23,452 nt of DNA, from the IMG/VR virus record IMGVR_UViG_3300010885_024450, positions 1-23,452 of that record; one strand, given 5' to 3'. Below are positions 7,891-14,667 of this stretch, one piece after another (position 1 is the first letter of the stretch; each line of letters begins with the position of its first letter). Position numbers and translations under genes: made by a program. Below the pieces are notes generated by a model, which made no database searches, was not told where the DNA came from, and worked only from the letters and a program-made list of their open reading frames with translations. Origin of the DNA: a virus.

Positions 7891-8053
7891 TAAAAATCAA
7901 TTTGAAAAACTTAAAGAAGTTTTCGAAATGTACGATTTAGACAGAGTAACATGGTCAGAAGAATCTACCAGCGGCATTGGGCCTAATGTTACCATTGAGT
8001 TTGATCCAAAATCAAGTATTAAATTAGATATCACAGATGTGGAGAGTTGGTAA
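7871..8053 (+). CDS. Small phage protein, unknown function
   Basis: This protein has 60 residues, with the start overlapping the previous gene by 20 bases and preceded by an AAAAGAAA run as a weak ribosome binding site. Predicted as one helix (residues 8-20) followed by two beta strands (VTWSEEST; PNVTIEFDP) and a short end. The protein is acidic. It ends one base before the ATG of the clamp loader gene. No motif is recognised; it is kept because the frame is closed exactly between two real genes in the same operon and the codon use looks similar. Confidence 0.5.
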   Translation: MKTIVISKNQFEKLKEVFEMYDLDRVTWSEESTSGIGPNVTIEFDPKSSIKLDITDVESW

Positions 8054-8054
8054 T

Positions 8055-8975
8055 ATGAAAGAACTTTGGACAGAAAAATATCGCCCAGTGGACTTAGATG
8101 GGTATGTATTTAGAGATGACGCACAAAAAGAGCAGGTGGCTGGATGGGTTAAATCTGGTTCAATTCCTCATTTATTGTTTAGTGGTGCGCCAGGAGTAGG
8201 CAAAACCACACTGGCTAAAATACTAATACATCAATTGGGCATTGACGAATATGATTTGTTAGAAATTAATGCATCGAGAGAAAACTCTGTGGACACAATC
8301 AGAGACAAGATCACCGGCTTTGTACAAACAATGCCATTTGGTGAATTTAAAGTTGTGCTCTTAGACGAAGCAGACTACATTACTCCAAACGGACAGGCCG
8401 CATTGCGTGGTGTTATGGAAACTTATCATGCCAGTGCTCGTTTCATTCTTACTTGTAATTACCCTAATCGTATTATCCCTGCACTACATTCCAGATGTCA
8501 GGGCTTCCACATTGAGCGTGTGGATGTTACTGAGTTCACTGCTCGAATGGCCACTGTATTGGTCACAGAAGGTGTAGAGTTTGACTTGGATACCTTAGAC
8601 ACATACGTAAAGGCAACGTATCCTGATCTGCGTAAATGTCTTAACATGTGTCAGATGAATTCCACTAGCGGTCAGCTCATATCCCCCAAAGGTGACGAGG
8701 GCGGCGCAGTCAAGGACTGGAAATTAGATGTAGTTAATTTGTTCAAAGCTGGTCGAGTTAAAGAAGCACGTATCTTATTATGTTCAAGTGTGCGTCCTGA
8801 AGAGATGGAAGAAGTATATCGATGGATGTACGATAATCTTGATTTATGGAGTGACGACACAATGAAGCAAGATCAAGCTATTGTTATTATTAGACAAGGA
8901 ATTGTAAACATTCCAATGATGGCAGATCAAGAAATTAATTTATCAGCAACACTAGTGGAGTTAAGTCAGCTATGA
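8055..8975 (+). CDS. Sliding clamp loader ATPase subunit (T4 gp44 / RFC small-subunit type)
   Basis: This protein has 306 residues, starting at the ATG at 8055; the in-frame ATG at 8037 adds six residues inside the previous gene and is less likely. AAA+ clamp loader landmarks are present in order: the LWTEKYRP opening (4-11), Walker A GAPGVGKT (44-51), Walker B VVLLDEADYI (100-109), sensor-1 region TCNYPNRI (133-140) and the SRC motif SRCQGF (146-151), whose arginine reaches the neighbouring subunit. Length matches T4 gp44 and archaeal or eukaryotic RFC small subunits rather than bacterial DnaX. It uses ATP to open the sliding clamp and load it on primed DNA for the phage replicase. The gp62-type partner is not recognised next to it: the following gene is too short and does not resemble gp62 by eye. 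Confidence 0.9.
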   Translation: MKELWTEKYRPVDLDGYVFRDDAQKEQVAGWVKSGSIPHLLFSGAPGVGKTTLAKILIHQLGIDEYDLLEINASRENSVDTIRDKITGFVQTMPFGEFKVVLLDEADYITPNGQAALRGVMETYHASARFILTCNYPNRIIPALHSRCQGFHIERVDVTEFTARMATVLVTEGVEFDLDTLDTYVKATYPDLRKCLNMCQMNSTSGQLISPKGDEGGAVKDWKLDVVNLFKAGRVKEARILLCSSVRPEEMEEVYRWMYDNLDLWSDDTMKQDQAIVIIRQGIVNIPMMADQEINLSATLVELSQL

Positions 8976-9280
8976 GATACATGCTTATTACATATTTTAA
9001 AAAAGCTGATGGCAAGATCGACGAGGTTATGGCTGTGTCTAAAAATGTTAGAACCAAAGACCTTCAAACCTGTAATGTTATCTTGGACTTTAAAAAATTA
9101 CAAGTAGCAAAGTGTACCATGGAAGGTCAGAATTTACCCAAAGATTGGGATAAAATTATGACATATTTTTATCAATATTACGAGTCAACTATTACTCGGC
9201 TTTTAAAAGAAAATGGATATGAAATTACCAAGCAAGAACAGATCCCCCAATTGGCTGAACAGTCAAGTGATCCTAGTTGA
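8972..9280 (+). CDS. Small conserved-type phage protein downstream of the clamp loader
   Basis: This protein has 102 residues, with the ATG overlapping the clamp loader stop (ATGA). It starts with a beta strand (MLITYFKK) and shows a pattern of strand, strand, then a long helix near DWDKIMTYFYQYYESTITRLL (residues 60-80), ending in a polar tail. In T4 the clamp loader gene is followed by gene 62 and regA; by length and sequence this is neither. The tight coupling with the clamp loader suggests a part in replication or its control, which is only context. No catalytic motif is seen. Confidence 0.55.
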   Translation: MRYMLITYFKKADGKIDEVMAVSKNVRTKDLQTCNVILDFKKLQVAKCTMEGQNLPKDWDKIMTYFYQYYESTITRLLKENGYEITKQEQIPQLAEQSSDPS

Positions 9281-9839
9281 CTGCGACGGCGTACTACTTA
9301 ATTGGGAGTATGCCTTTGCTATCTGGATGGATGAACACGGATTTATCAAGGTCCCCGGGGGAGATTTAAACTATGACATTGGGGAACGATATAACATTTC
9401 ACATGATCAGGGTCGTAAACTGATCAAGATGTTTAATGAATCGGCAGCAATTGGATTCCTACCACCCTTACGTGACGCCATGTACTATGTTAAACGACTG
9501 CACGAAGAACACGGCTATGTGTTTCATTGTATTACTAGTCTTAGCACAGACCCAAATGCACAAAAATTGCGCAGGATGAATCTTGACAAATTGTTTGGCG
9601 ATACAGTATTTGAGGAAATTGTTTGTTTACCCACAGGTGCTGATAAACATGAAGCACTTGAACCTTACAGAGATTCGGGATTTTGGTGGGTAGAAGACAA
9701 GCCCGAAAATGCCGAGGTTGGACTTGATGCCGGGTTAAAATCAATTCTCATGGAACATGGACATAACATGCACCACTATCATGAATCAATTCCAGTGGTA
9801 AAAAACTGGAAAGAAATCTATAATATCATTGTTGGCTAA
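9267..9839 (+). CDS. HAD-superfamily phosphatase / 5'-nucleotidase-like
   Basis: This protein has 190 residues from the GTG at 9267. ATGs at 9219 and 9213 give up to 18 more residues but would overlap the upstream gene by more than 60 bases, so the GTG just before the first strand is preferred; this is uncertain. HAD motifs are in order: motif I VDCDGVLLNW (Asp5 nucleophile, Asp7), motif II in CITSLS, motif III lysine in GADKHEAL, motif IV in WWVEDKPENAEVG. The helical cap between motifs I and II is of the size seen in deoxyribonucleotidase-like or polynucleotide-phosphatase-like HADs. A nucleotide or nucleic-acid 5'-phosphatase role in phage nucleotide metabolism is plausible. The superfamily is secure, the substrate is not. 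It is the last gene of the operon. Confidence 0.75.
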   Translation: MILVDCDGVLLNWEYAFAIWMDEHGFIKVPGGDLNYDIGERYNISHDQGRKLIKMFNESAAIGFLPPLRDAMYYVKRLHEEHGYVFHCITSLSTDPNAQKLRRMNLDKLFGDTVFEEIVCLPTGADKHEALEPYRDSGFWWVEDKPENAEVGLDAGLKSILMEHGHNMHHYHESIPVVKNWKEIYNIIVG

Positions 9840-9841
9840 AA

Positions 9842-9866
9842 ATAAACCCTGATTATCAGGGTTTAT
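9842..9866 (-). terminator. Perfect 11-bp hairpin, terminator for phoH (minus strand)
   Basis: Bases 9842-9852 (ATAAACCCTGA) pair perfectly with 9856-9866 around a TTA loop. On the minus strand the stem is followed by TTTTTAG-type T-rich sequence, so it best serves transcripts leaving phoH leftward. On the plus strand the tail is only TTTATCTTG and would be a weak terminator for the HAD gene operon. Confidence 0.7.
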
Positions 9867-9883
9867 CTTGCTTTGCAAAGGTC

Positions 9884-9918
9884 TGGGGTCAATGGACTAG
9901 GCCCATTTTTTATTTTTG
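9884..9918 (+). terminator. Probable plus-strand terminator between convergent operons
   Basis: TGGG plus GTC (9884-9890) can pair with GAC (9895-9897) and CCCA (9902-9905) with a four-base bulge, followed by TTTTTTATTTTT (9906-9917). The T-run overlaps the phoH stop codon region. The stem is imperfect, so the call rests mainly on the T-run and its place after the last gene of the plus operon. Confidence 0.5.
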
Positions 9919-10674
9919 ATTGTCTGAATAAAGTTCCAGTATACCATCAATAATTGAGTGGCGTTGAATGTCACGAGATCCAAGTTCGCAAATGGTTAAA
10001 CCATTTACTCCTTGAGTTTTTAGTCTTTTGGCAAGATCTAATAGTCCATTGTTATGGGTGGCTCGATCTGTTTGTTCAACATCTCCTGTGATCACTATTC
10101 GACTTTTTGTACCAATCCTAGTTAGTAACATTTTCATTTGACTAGGGGTAGCATTTTGCATTTCGTCTGCAATGACCCAGGCATTTTTAAAAGTTCTGCC
10201 TCTCATGAATGCCAGCGGGCTAATTTCTATAACTTGATCCTCCATCATTCGTAGAATATCTCTTGGATGGTAGTATTCCTTTAGCACATCCAATAACGGT
10301 CTGGTCCAGGGCTCCATTTTACTAATTAAATCCCCGGGCAAAAACCCGTGCTTTTCGTCGTCAACGCCGACTGCTGGTCGAGTTAAAATAATGCGTTGAC
10401 ATGTGCCTTCTTTAAATGCTTTAATCGCAGACTGCATAGCCAGATATGTTTTTCCTGTACCTGCAGGACCCACTGCAACTGTAATGTGGTTGCTGGGATC
10501 CATTAGACTTAGTACTAAACGTTCTTGACCTCTGGTTTTGGGGATTATTTCAACCTGACGTGGTTGATGCTTTACTGCTTGATTAAAATTGATGGTGTTT
10601 TCTTCCATCGCCTGTATGCGTTTTTGCGCCTTGGCGCCTCTAGCTCTACTCAAATCTGATTCTCCTCTGAACAT
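9910..10674 (-). CDS. phoH: PhoH-family ATPase
   Basis: This protein has 254 residues. The PhoH core is clear: Walker A GPAGTGKT (69-76), the conserved ILTRPAVGVDDEKHGFLPGD region (96-115), MEPWTRPLLD (120-129), Walker B WVIADEMQN (166-174) and ITGDVEQTD further on. PhoH is an ATP-binding, RNA- or nuclease-linked protein, very common in T4-like aquatic phages; in bacteria it was first seen in the phosphate-starvation regulon, but its phage role is unsettled. The N-terminal 35 residues are a basic, poorly conserved lead. It is encoded alone on the minus strand between two plus-strand operons. A CTAAATA motif at 10701-10707 on the minus strand lies 26 bases ahead of the start, and a perfect hairpin lies after its stop. 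Confidence 0.93.
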   Translation of the reverse strand: MFRGESDLSRARGAKAQKRIQAMEENTINFNQAVKHQPRQVEIIPKTRGQERLVLSLMDPSNHITVAVGPAGTGKTYLAMQSAIKAFKEGTCQRIILTRPAVGVDDEKHGFLPGDLISKMEPWTRPLLDVLKEYYHPRDILRMMEDQVIEISPLAFMRGRTFKNAWVIADEMQNATPSQMKMLLTRIGTKSRIVITGDVEQTDRATHNNGLLDLAKRLKTQGVNGLTICELGSRDIQRHSIIDGILELYSDNQK

Positions 10675-10829
10675 ATCTGATTACCTTTGCTGGGCATACG
10701 TATTTAGGCAATATAAAAATAAGTTTAGTGTATCTGTATTTCGATAAATTATGTCATAAGTATTAGGCTGTCCGGATCCTGACAATAAAGCAAAAACCAA
10801 CTAGTTTCTTAATAACAATAAATAATGAT
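10675..10829. other. Divergent intergenic region with promoters
   Basis: This 155-base gap separates phoH (minus) from the 10830 gene (plus) and must hold both promoters. On the minus strand CTAAATA (10701-10707) fits a late-type -10 for phoH. On the plus strand GATAAATT (10743-10750) is the best late-type candidate for the 10830 gene. It also contains TCCGGATCC near 10770. No tRNA cloverleaf, ORF with a ribosome binding site, or terminator is seen. Confidence 0.5.
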
Positions 10830-11435
10830 ATGAGTAATAAACTTGATAAAGATATCTTTAAAGACCACAGTGATTACTGGTTGGTAGCCGATAATATTAA
10901 AAACATCTACATGTCCGAAGGCAGTCTGTTGAGCCTGTTGGACTTTGAGCGTGTGTTAGATGAATTAGATATCTACGCATTTAAAAATTGGATTTTGGGC
11001 GAGTTAGTACAAGGGCCAACTATTGGAAAATACAAAGTTGGCTGTATTTTTATGTGGCCTGAAAAACTCATGCCCGATCCACGTGGTGCCCGTCGTTTGC
11101 TTCCGTTTGACTGCGAAGTGAAATACATGAAAAAAAACATGAAGATTCCAATTAAAATTGAGGATCCTGATGATTTTATTCCCGGCACACACAAAGCACG
11201 ATTAATTGATAAAAAAGTATGGCTTGTTGAAATAGTCATGCCCAAGACACTAATGAGCGATATTCGCACAGGTTCCATTGAAATGGAGGGCGAGCAAATT
11301 GACCTTGAAGACCTAGACAGCGCCTACGAAGAGGATCTGGATCAAGATGAATTCCGTCAAGAAGACACACAACAACAATCTGCAGAACAACCAGCAGTTG
11401 GAGGACAAAATGAACAACAACCAGCCGCTGTTTGA
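10830..11435 (+). CDS. Conserved T4-like aquatic phage protein, unknown function
   Basis: This protein has 201 residues. The N-terminal 150 residues look like a globular domain with the stretch HSDYWLVADNIKNIYMSEG, then LLDFERVLDELDIYAFKNW, and a beta region with CIFMWPEKLMPDPRGARR. To my memory, similar proteins are conserved, without a known role, in T4-like phages of cyanobacteria and SAR11. The C-terminal 45 residues are low-complexity: an acidic run (DLEDLDSAYEEDLDQDE), then Gln/Ala-rich sequence with repeated QQ and PA. The next gene starts inside its last 26 bases, preceded by a strong GGAGGA site that lies within this Gln-rich tail. Position suggests co-expression with the next gene. 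Function unknown. Confidence 0.62.
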   Translation: MSNKLDKDIFKDHSDYWLVADNIKNIYMSEGSLLSLLDFERVLDELDIYAFKNWILGELVQGPTIGKYKVGCIFMWPEKLMPDPRGARRLLPFDCEVKYMKKNMKIPIKIEDPDDFIPGTHKARLIDKKVWLVEIVMPKTLMSDIRTGSIEMEGEQIDLEDLDSAYEEDLDQDEFRQEDTQQQSAEQPAVGGQNEQQPAAV

Positions 11436-11952
11436 AGGCCTTGAGTACAAGGACCTAGAGGGCATGATGAAGCCCACTATCCACGTTGATGAATTTGCCA
11501 GTAAAATGGGCGACGACGACGAAATCATTGTACTAAGCTTTTTTGTTCGCAGTAAACAGGCAGCAAAAGATCTTGTCAATTGGTTTGAAAAAGGCTATGA
11601 CTTTGTGTTGGATTCAGACACTAGCCCGGGCGAAATCAAAGCTGGTCGTTATCTTGTTTATGTAGAAATGCGTAGACGCAGTACTTCGGGCAAACACACA
11701 GCAGAATTAATTGATGATCTGGGTACTCTTACTGAGTTTGGTCCAGACGAATGGACCATGCGTTACGAAGGCAAAGAGCATCCTTTTACTGAGGAAATCT
11801 TTGACAGTTTAGTTCCGCTGAGTCCTAAACTGTATCGCAAAGAAAAAGAGTCTGAACTAAACGAAATGCGCACAGCCGCTGGCATACAACCAAAACAAAT
11901 TTTTGAACGCGAAAAAGATATTCGCAGTCTACAGGCCGCCGCTGGTATATAA
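11410..11952 (+). CDS. Conserved T4-like aquatic phage protein with C-terminal AAGI repeats
   Basis: This protein has 180 residues, taking the ATG at 11410 because a near-perfect Shine-Dalgarno GGAGGA (11400-11405) sits just before it; an in-frame ATG at 11347 has none. The body is alpha/beta with a segment EIIVLSFFVRSKQAAKDLVNWF and later YLVYVEMRRRST. At the end two copies of an EM/SLxxAAGI motif occur (AAGI at 156-159 and 177-180), a short repeat that I recall from T4-like phage proteins and may be a binding peptide. No catalytic motif. It overlaps the preceding gene by 26 bases and is followed by the SGNH gene after eight bases. Function unknown. Confidence 0.62.
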   Translation: MNNNQPLFEGLEYKDLEGMMKPTIHVDEFASKMGDDDEIIVLSFFVRSKQAAKDLVNWFEKGYDFVLDSDTSPGEIKAGRYLVYVEMRRRSTSGKHTAELIDDLGTLTEFGPDEWTMRYEGKEHPFTEEIFDSLVPLSPKLYRKEKESELNEMRTAAGIQPKQIFEREKDIRSLQAAAGI

Positions 11953-11960
11953 CTATACCT

Positions 11961-12602
11961 ATGAAACTCAAAAGCTTTGGGTGCAGTTTCATTTTTGGAA
12001 CAGATTTATCTGACGACGGAAATGGCGCTGCCTGGGCCACACCCAGTAAACTAACTTGGCCCGCACATCTTGCTAATCATTTAGATTACCAATATGTTTG
12101 TTATGCTCGTCCGGGCATAGGCAATCTCAGCATACTTGACCGTGTGTTAAATCAAGCAGGTTGCAATGATCATAGTTTGTTTGTTATTGGGTGGACTTGG
12201 ATTGATCGATTTGACCACACTGATCACAAAGATGATTGGCTAACACTACGTCCTGTAGAAAAAGATAGTAATGCTAAATTTTACTTTAAAAATCTACACT
12301 CTGAGTACAGAGATAAACTCAATACTCTAATGTGTATGCGTATAGCTATAGACACGCTTAAAGAAAAAAACTGTCCATTTATAATGACCTACATGGACGA
12401 CTTGACTTTTGACAGCAAGTATCATGCGCCACCGGGAATCATGGACCTACAAAACTATGTACGTCCTTACATGACCAAGTTTGAAAATAAGAATTTCTTA
12501 GAGTGGAGTCAGTTTAAAAGGTATCCTATCAGTGATACCTTGCACCCTTTAGAGCAAGCTCATTTAGCCGCCTTTGATTTAATCAAAGACATCAAGATTT
12601 AG
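11961..12602 (+). CDS. SGNH/GDSL-type hydrolase-like protein
   Basis: This protein has 213 residues. The fold signature is an N-terminal strand followed by GCSFIFG with Ser9 as the putative nucleophile, a block II glycine in RPGIGNL, and a C-terminal DTLHP with Asp192 and His195 completing the triad. SGNH proteins hydrolyse or transfer acyl groups (acetyl esters on glycans, lipid esters). There is no signal peptide, so it would act in the cytoplasm or on the virion. It ends 11 bases into the convergent minus-strand methyltransferase gene. Together with the second SGNH protein at 18637 it brackets the accessory cluster. The family call is fairly good; the substrate is unknown. Confidence 0.65.
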   Translation: MKLKSFGCSFIFGTDLSDDGNGAAWATPSKLTWPAHLANHLDYQYVCYARPGIGNLSILDRVLNQAGCNDHSLFVIGWTWIDRFDHTDHKDDWLTLRPVEKDSNAKFYFKNLHSEYRDKLNTLMCMRIAIDTLKEKNCPFIMTYMDDLTFDSKYHAPPGIMDLQNYVRPYMTKFENKNFLEWSQFKRYPISDTLHPLEQAHLAAFDLIKDIKI

Positions 12603-13317
12603 AATACACAAAGTACAGTCTATCGTTGTTGTCCTTTTTAAATTCCAACAACTTTAACTTGTACTTGTCAGCAAACTCTTTGACTATTTCAAAACTCCAG
12701 GGAAATATATCAACATATGGACCTGTTTTGTGCGGAATACCAGGGTTGGCACGTAGGTAAAATTTACCGCCTGTATCCAATAGATTTACACATTTAGCAA
12801 AGCGTGATTCAATCTCATCACGACTATTAAAGTTAATTGATCCTAACGCAATAATAACGTCGTGACTGCCAACATAGTCCAGAATGTCAACCATGTAATC
12901 GGCGCAGTTGTTATAGGGATCAATACCAACAACATTGTCGATGCGGCCTTTGAATGGATGATATCCACAACCAACATCTAGTACACTACGTGGGTTGAGT
13001 TGATTGATTTCTTCAGCCAACTGCCAGCCTGTGTAGTCATAGTCGCCAGTTCTAGGTTTCCAGATTTCGCCAAAAAAGCGATTGATATAACGTTCGCTGA
13101 GATCAGCAGTTATGTTCTTTAATGTACCAACATAATCACAGGGTAACTGTAATTCGGCATCCACAGCGTCTTTGAATTTACGATATCTAGCCGGAGTCCA
13201 CGGAAGTTTATCAACTTCTATGTCTGGCCCGATTGAATCAAGAACTCGTTGGTACTTGGGTAAATTAAAGGCGGTCTGCAAATTTTTAGTTAATAAGTTA
13301 AAAATTTTGATGTTCAT
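12592..13317 (-). CDS. Class I SAM-dependent methyltransferase-like protein
   Basis: This protein has 241 residues. A Rossmann methyltransferase core is visible: motif I VLDVGCGYHPF (SAM-binding glycine loop), the acidic end of strand 2 VVGIDPYNN, motif post-I with VIIALGSINF, and LLDTGGKFYLRANPG as the strand 4-5 region. The N-terminal 85 residues are helical and may recognise the substrate. The C-terminus ends in a beta strand (DRLYFVYS). No DNA-methyltransferase catalytic motif (DPPY or PCQ) is seen, so a small-molecule, glycan or protein target is more likely than DNA. The gene is alone on the minus strand and overlaps the plus-strand SGNH gene tail to tail. Its ribosome binding site is AAAGG, about 12 bases before the start. 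Reaction class is secure, target unknown. Confidence 0.75.
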   Translation of the reverse strand: MNIKIFNLLTKNLQTAFNLPKYQRVLDSIGPDIEVDKLPWTPARYRKFKDAVDAELQLPCDYVGTLKNITADLSERYINRFFGEIWKPRTGDYDYTGWQLAEEINQLNPRSVLDVGCGYHPFKGRIDNVVGIDPYNNCADYMVDILDYVGSHDVIIALGSINFNSRDEIESRFAKCVNLLDTGGKFYLRANPGIPHKTGPYVDIFPWSFEIVKEFADKYKLKLLEFKKDNNDRLYFVYSKS

Positions 13318-13335
13318 ATAAAATTTTACCTTTGG

Positions 13336-13343
13336 GATAAATA
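13336..13343 (+). promoter_or_regulatory. Putative T4-type late promoter (GATAAATA)
   Basis: The motif GATAAATA lies just upstream of a hairpin (13350-13378) and 70 bases before the ATG at 13413. It matches the NATAAATA late promoter shape seen at 1080 and 20652. A transcript from it would begin at or within a few bases of the hairpin. A short AT-rich motif can occur by chance. Confidence 0.4.
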
Positions 13344-13349
13344 ATTTTA

Positions 13350-13385
13350 CAAGACCTGTAAAAATTTTCCTGGTCTTGTTTTTTT
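13350..13385 (+). terminator. Terminator-like hairpin in the leader of the diiron protein gene
   Basis: CAAGACC (13350-13356) pairs with GGTCTTG (13372-13378), followed by seven T's (13379-13385). It could end read-through transcription from the 10.8-12.6 kb operon, or act as an attenuator or 5'-end stabilising stem for the gene at 13413. A rival stem, TTTTAC (13345-13350) with GTAAAA (13358-13363), would trap the 5' arm in its loop. Confidence 0.75.
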
Positions 13386-13412
13386 AATTAAGTATATATC
13401 CAAGGAGACAAC

Positions 13413-14111
13413 ATGCTTACAGGAAAACAGTTCGTAGAAAAATTGGTTTTGGACAACCAAGCCCTTTTCAAAGCCAGCCAACACAACGTCAAGGCCTACT
13501 TTGATTCAAAGCCTGCTCAAGAAGAGTTGGTAGAACACTTCATTGGCCGCATGGTCAATGAGCGTATGAACATGGTTGAAATCAGCCGTGCCATTGCTGA
13601 CATGCCAGCAGATACAGATCCAGTTGAATTGCAACTGTTGACACAACAAGCACACGATGAAGCAGTTCACTTCCGTTTGGTCAAGGAAGTTATTGAGCAC
13701 ATTCAAGGTAGCCCTGTTGATGTTGAAGCCGCAATTGCTCGTGAAGCCGCAAAGCCCACAGCAAAAGGCGCTGGCCTGTTGGCCAAGTATGATGCACAGG
13801 ACGACGCTGCCGCATTGGCTGCATATCAATTGGTTGCTGAAGGCCGTGCAGAAGCTGTTTGGAATACCATGGCTGATTGCATTGAAGATAGTTTCATCTC
13901 CGGCGCATATCGTAAAATTGCCAAAGACGAAGGTTTCCACAGCAACATTGGTGCTCGTAGCCTGGCCAAGTTAGTTGAGTCTGCTGAAGAGCAAGCTCGT
14001 ATTGAATCTTTGGTAGTTGCAATGCGCCGAGACTTGTATGAAATTTCATGCAAGAATACTGTTGCTGCCGATTCTGGCAAGCAATTGGTTGCTGACGCTT
14101 ACGGATGGTAA
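13413..14111 (+). CDS. Ferritin-like diiron protein (putative oxygenase/oxidase)
   Basis: This protein has 232 residues and is nearly all alpha-helical. The metal-ligand pattern of ferritin-like diiron enzymes is present: Glu50 in VNERMN, ExxH in DEAVHF (Glu83, His86), a helix with EGRAEAVW (Glu143 or Glu147), and ExxH in DEGFHS (Glu173, His176). Two ExxH motifs with single Glu ligands between suit O2-activating enzymes (PaaA, AurF, MiaE or R2-like) more than storage ferritin, whose ligand set differs. A strong ribosome binding site (AAGGAGA) and an evenly high-quality codon use (many GCC, GTT, CGT, AAG) suggest high expression. It opens the accessory operon, with a terminator-like leader upstream. 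The substrate cannot be told; the closest family cannot be decided by eye. Confidence 0.7.
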   Translation: MLTGKQFVEKLVLDNQALFKASQHNVKAYFDSKPAQEELVEHFIGRMVNERMNMVEISRAIADMPADTDPVELQLLTQQAHDEAVHFRLVKEVIEHIQGSPVDVEAAIAREAAKPTAKGAGLLAKYDAQDDAAALAAYQLVAEGRAEAVWNTMADCIEDSFISGAYRKIAKDEGFHSNIGARSLAKLVESAEEQARIESLVVAMRRDLYEISCKNTVAADSGKQLVADAYGW

Positions 14112-14112
14112 T

Positions 14113-14658
14113 TTGGTAATAGGACTCAGTCAACGAATCCTATACCATCGAGGTAGGGCGTATGATTCTATTGAGCACGGGTGGTACTCGTTCTTGGCAG
14201 GGCATACGCTCTTTTATCTACCAAACACACTAAACGTAGATTTTGATTCAATTGCAGACCATTTAGATTCATTTGTAATAACAGGCGGTGATGACAGTAC
14301 ATTGCGCAGAACTGTAGAAACTCGATTGTCTTCGGCAATGATGCAACGTAATAAACCTGTAGTAGGCATCTGTCACGGTGCATTTTTACTCACAGATCTA
14401 TTAGGTGGCACCATTGAGGACATAGATGCACATCGTGATACCAACCACCCTGTAATGTATTTTGGGGAAATCAAAATTGTTAACAGTTTTCACAGTCAGG
14501 GTATTACAAAATTGCACAGTACAGGAACAGCACTCTGTACAGACGAACTGGGACAAATAGAAGCCTGGATTGATGGTAAATTAGCAGGGGTGGTCTGGCA
14601 TCCTGAACGCATGGATAGGCCATGGTTACCAGATGAAATAGAAACATTACTTTTTTAA
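14113..14658 (+). CDS. Class I glutamine amidotransferase-like hydrolase (peptidase C26 type)
   Basis: This protein has 181 residues from the TTG at 14113, one base after the preceding stop, with GGATGG just upstream; longer starts would run into the diiron gene. The GATase class I pattern is complete: opening VIGLSQR, oxyanion region VITGGDD (55-61), nucleophile elbow GICHG with Cys87, a VNSFHSQGI segment (123-131), and the catalytic HPE (His163, Glu165). The layout resembles stand-alone gamma-glutamyl hydrolases (PuuD-like, and the Campylobacter enzyme acting on gamma-glutamyl-CDP-amidate), not synthetase-fused subunits. It would cleave a gamma-glutamyl amide or release ammonia. The same coupled run encodes an APS-kinase-like enzyme, which makes a surface-modification role attractive; that is inference. 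TTG start is uncertain. Confidence 0.72.
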   Translation: MVIGLSQRILYHRGRAYDSIEHGWYSFLAGHTLFYLPNTLNVDFDSIADHLDSFVITGGDDSTLRRTVETRLSSAMMQRNKPVVGICHGAFLLTDLLGGTIEDIDAHRDTNHPVMYFGEIKIVNSFHSQGITKLHSTGTALCTDELGQIEAWIDGKLAGVVWHPERMDRPWLPDEIETLLF

Positions 14659-14667
14659 GGAAACAAA

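Noticed and set aside
9213-9266. ATG starts at 9213 and 9219 for the HAD gene
   Set aside because: They would overlap the upstream gene by over 60 bases and add a polar stretch before the first HAD strand; GTG at 9267 begins right at that strand. Not fully excluded.
8972-9280. Clamp loader small subunit (gp62) or RegA after the gp44-like gene
   Set aside because: By position it is tempting, but at 102 residues it is too short for gp62 and shows no RegA-like sequence by eye.
10817-10824. ATAAATA just before the ATG at 10830 as a late promoter
   Set aside because: It ends only five bases before the start codon, which would give a transcript without a leader or ribosome binding site; upstream candidates such as 10743-10750 fit better.
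10675-10829. tRNA or small RNA gene in the phoH divergent gap
   Set aside because: No cloverleaf arms, T-loop or terminator could be found; the gap is explained by two promoters.
13506-13974. Long open frames on the minus strand (13506-13940) and in another plus frame (13657-13974) within the diiron gene
   Set aside because: They have no ribosome binding site or sensible domain pattern, while the 13413-14111 frame has a complete diiron motif set; they are by-products of its codon use.
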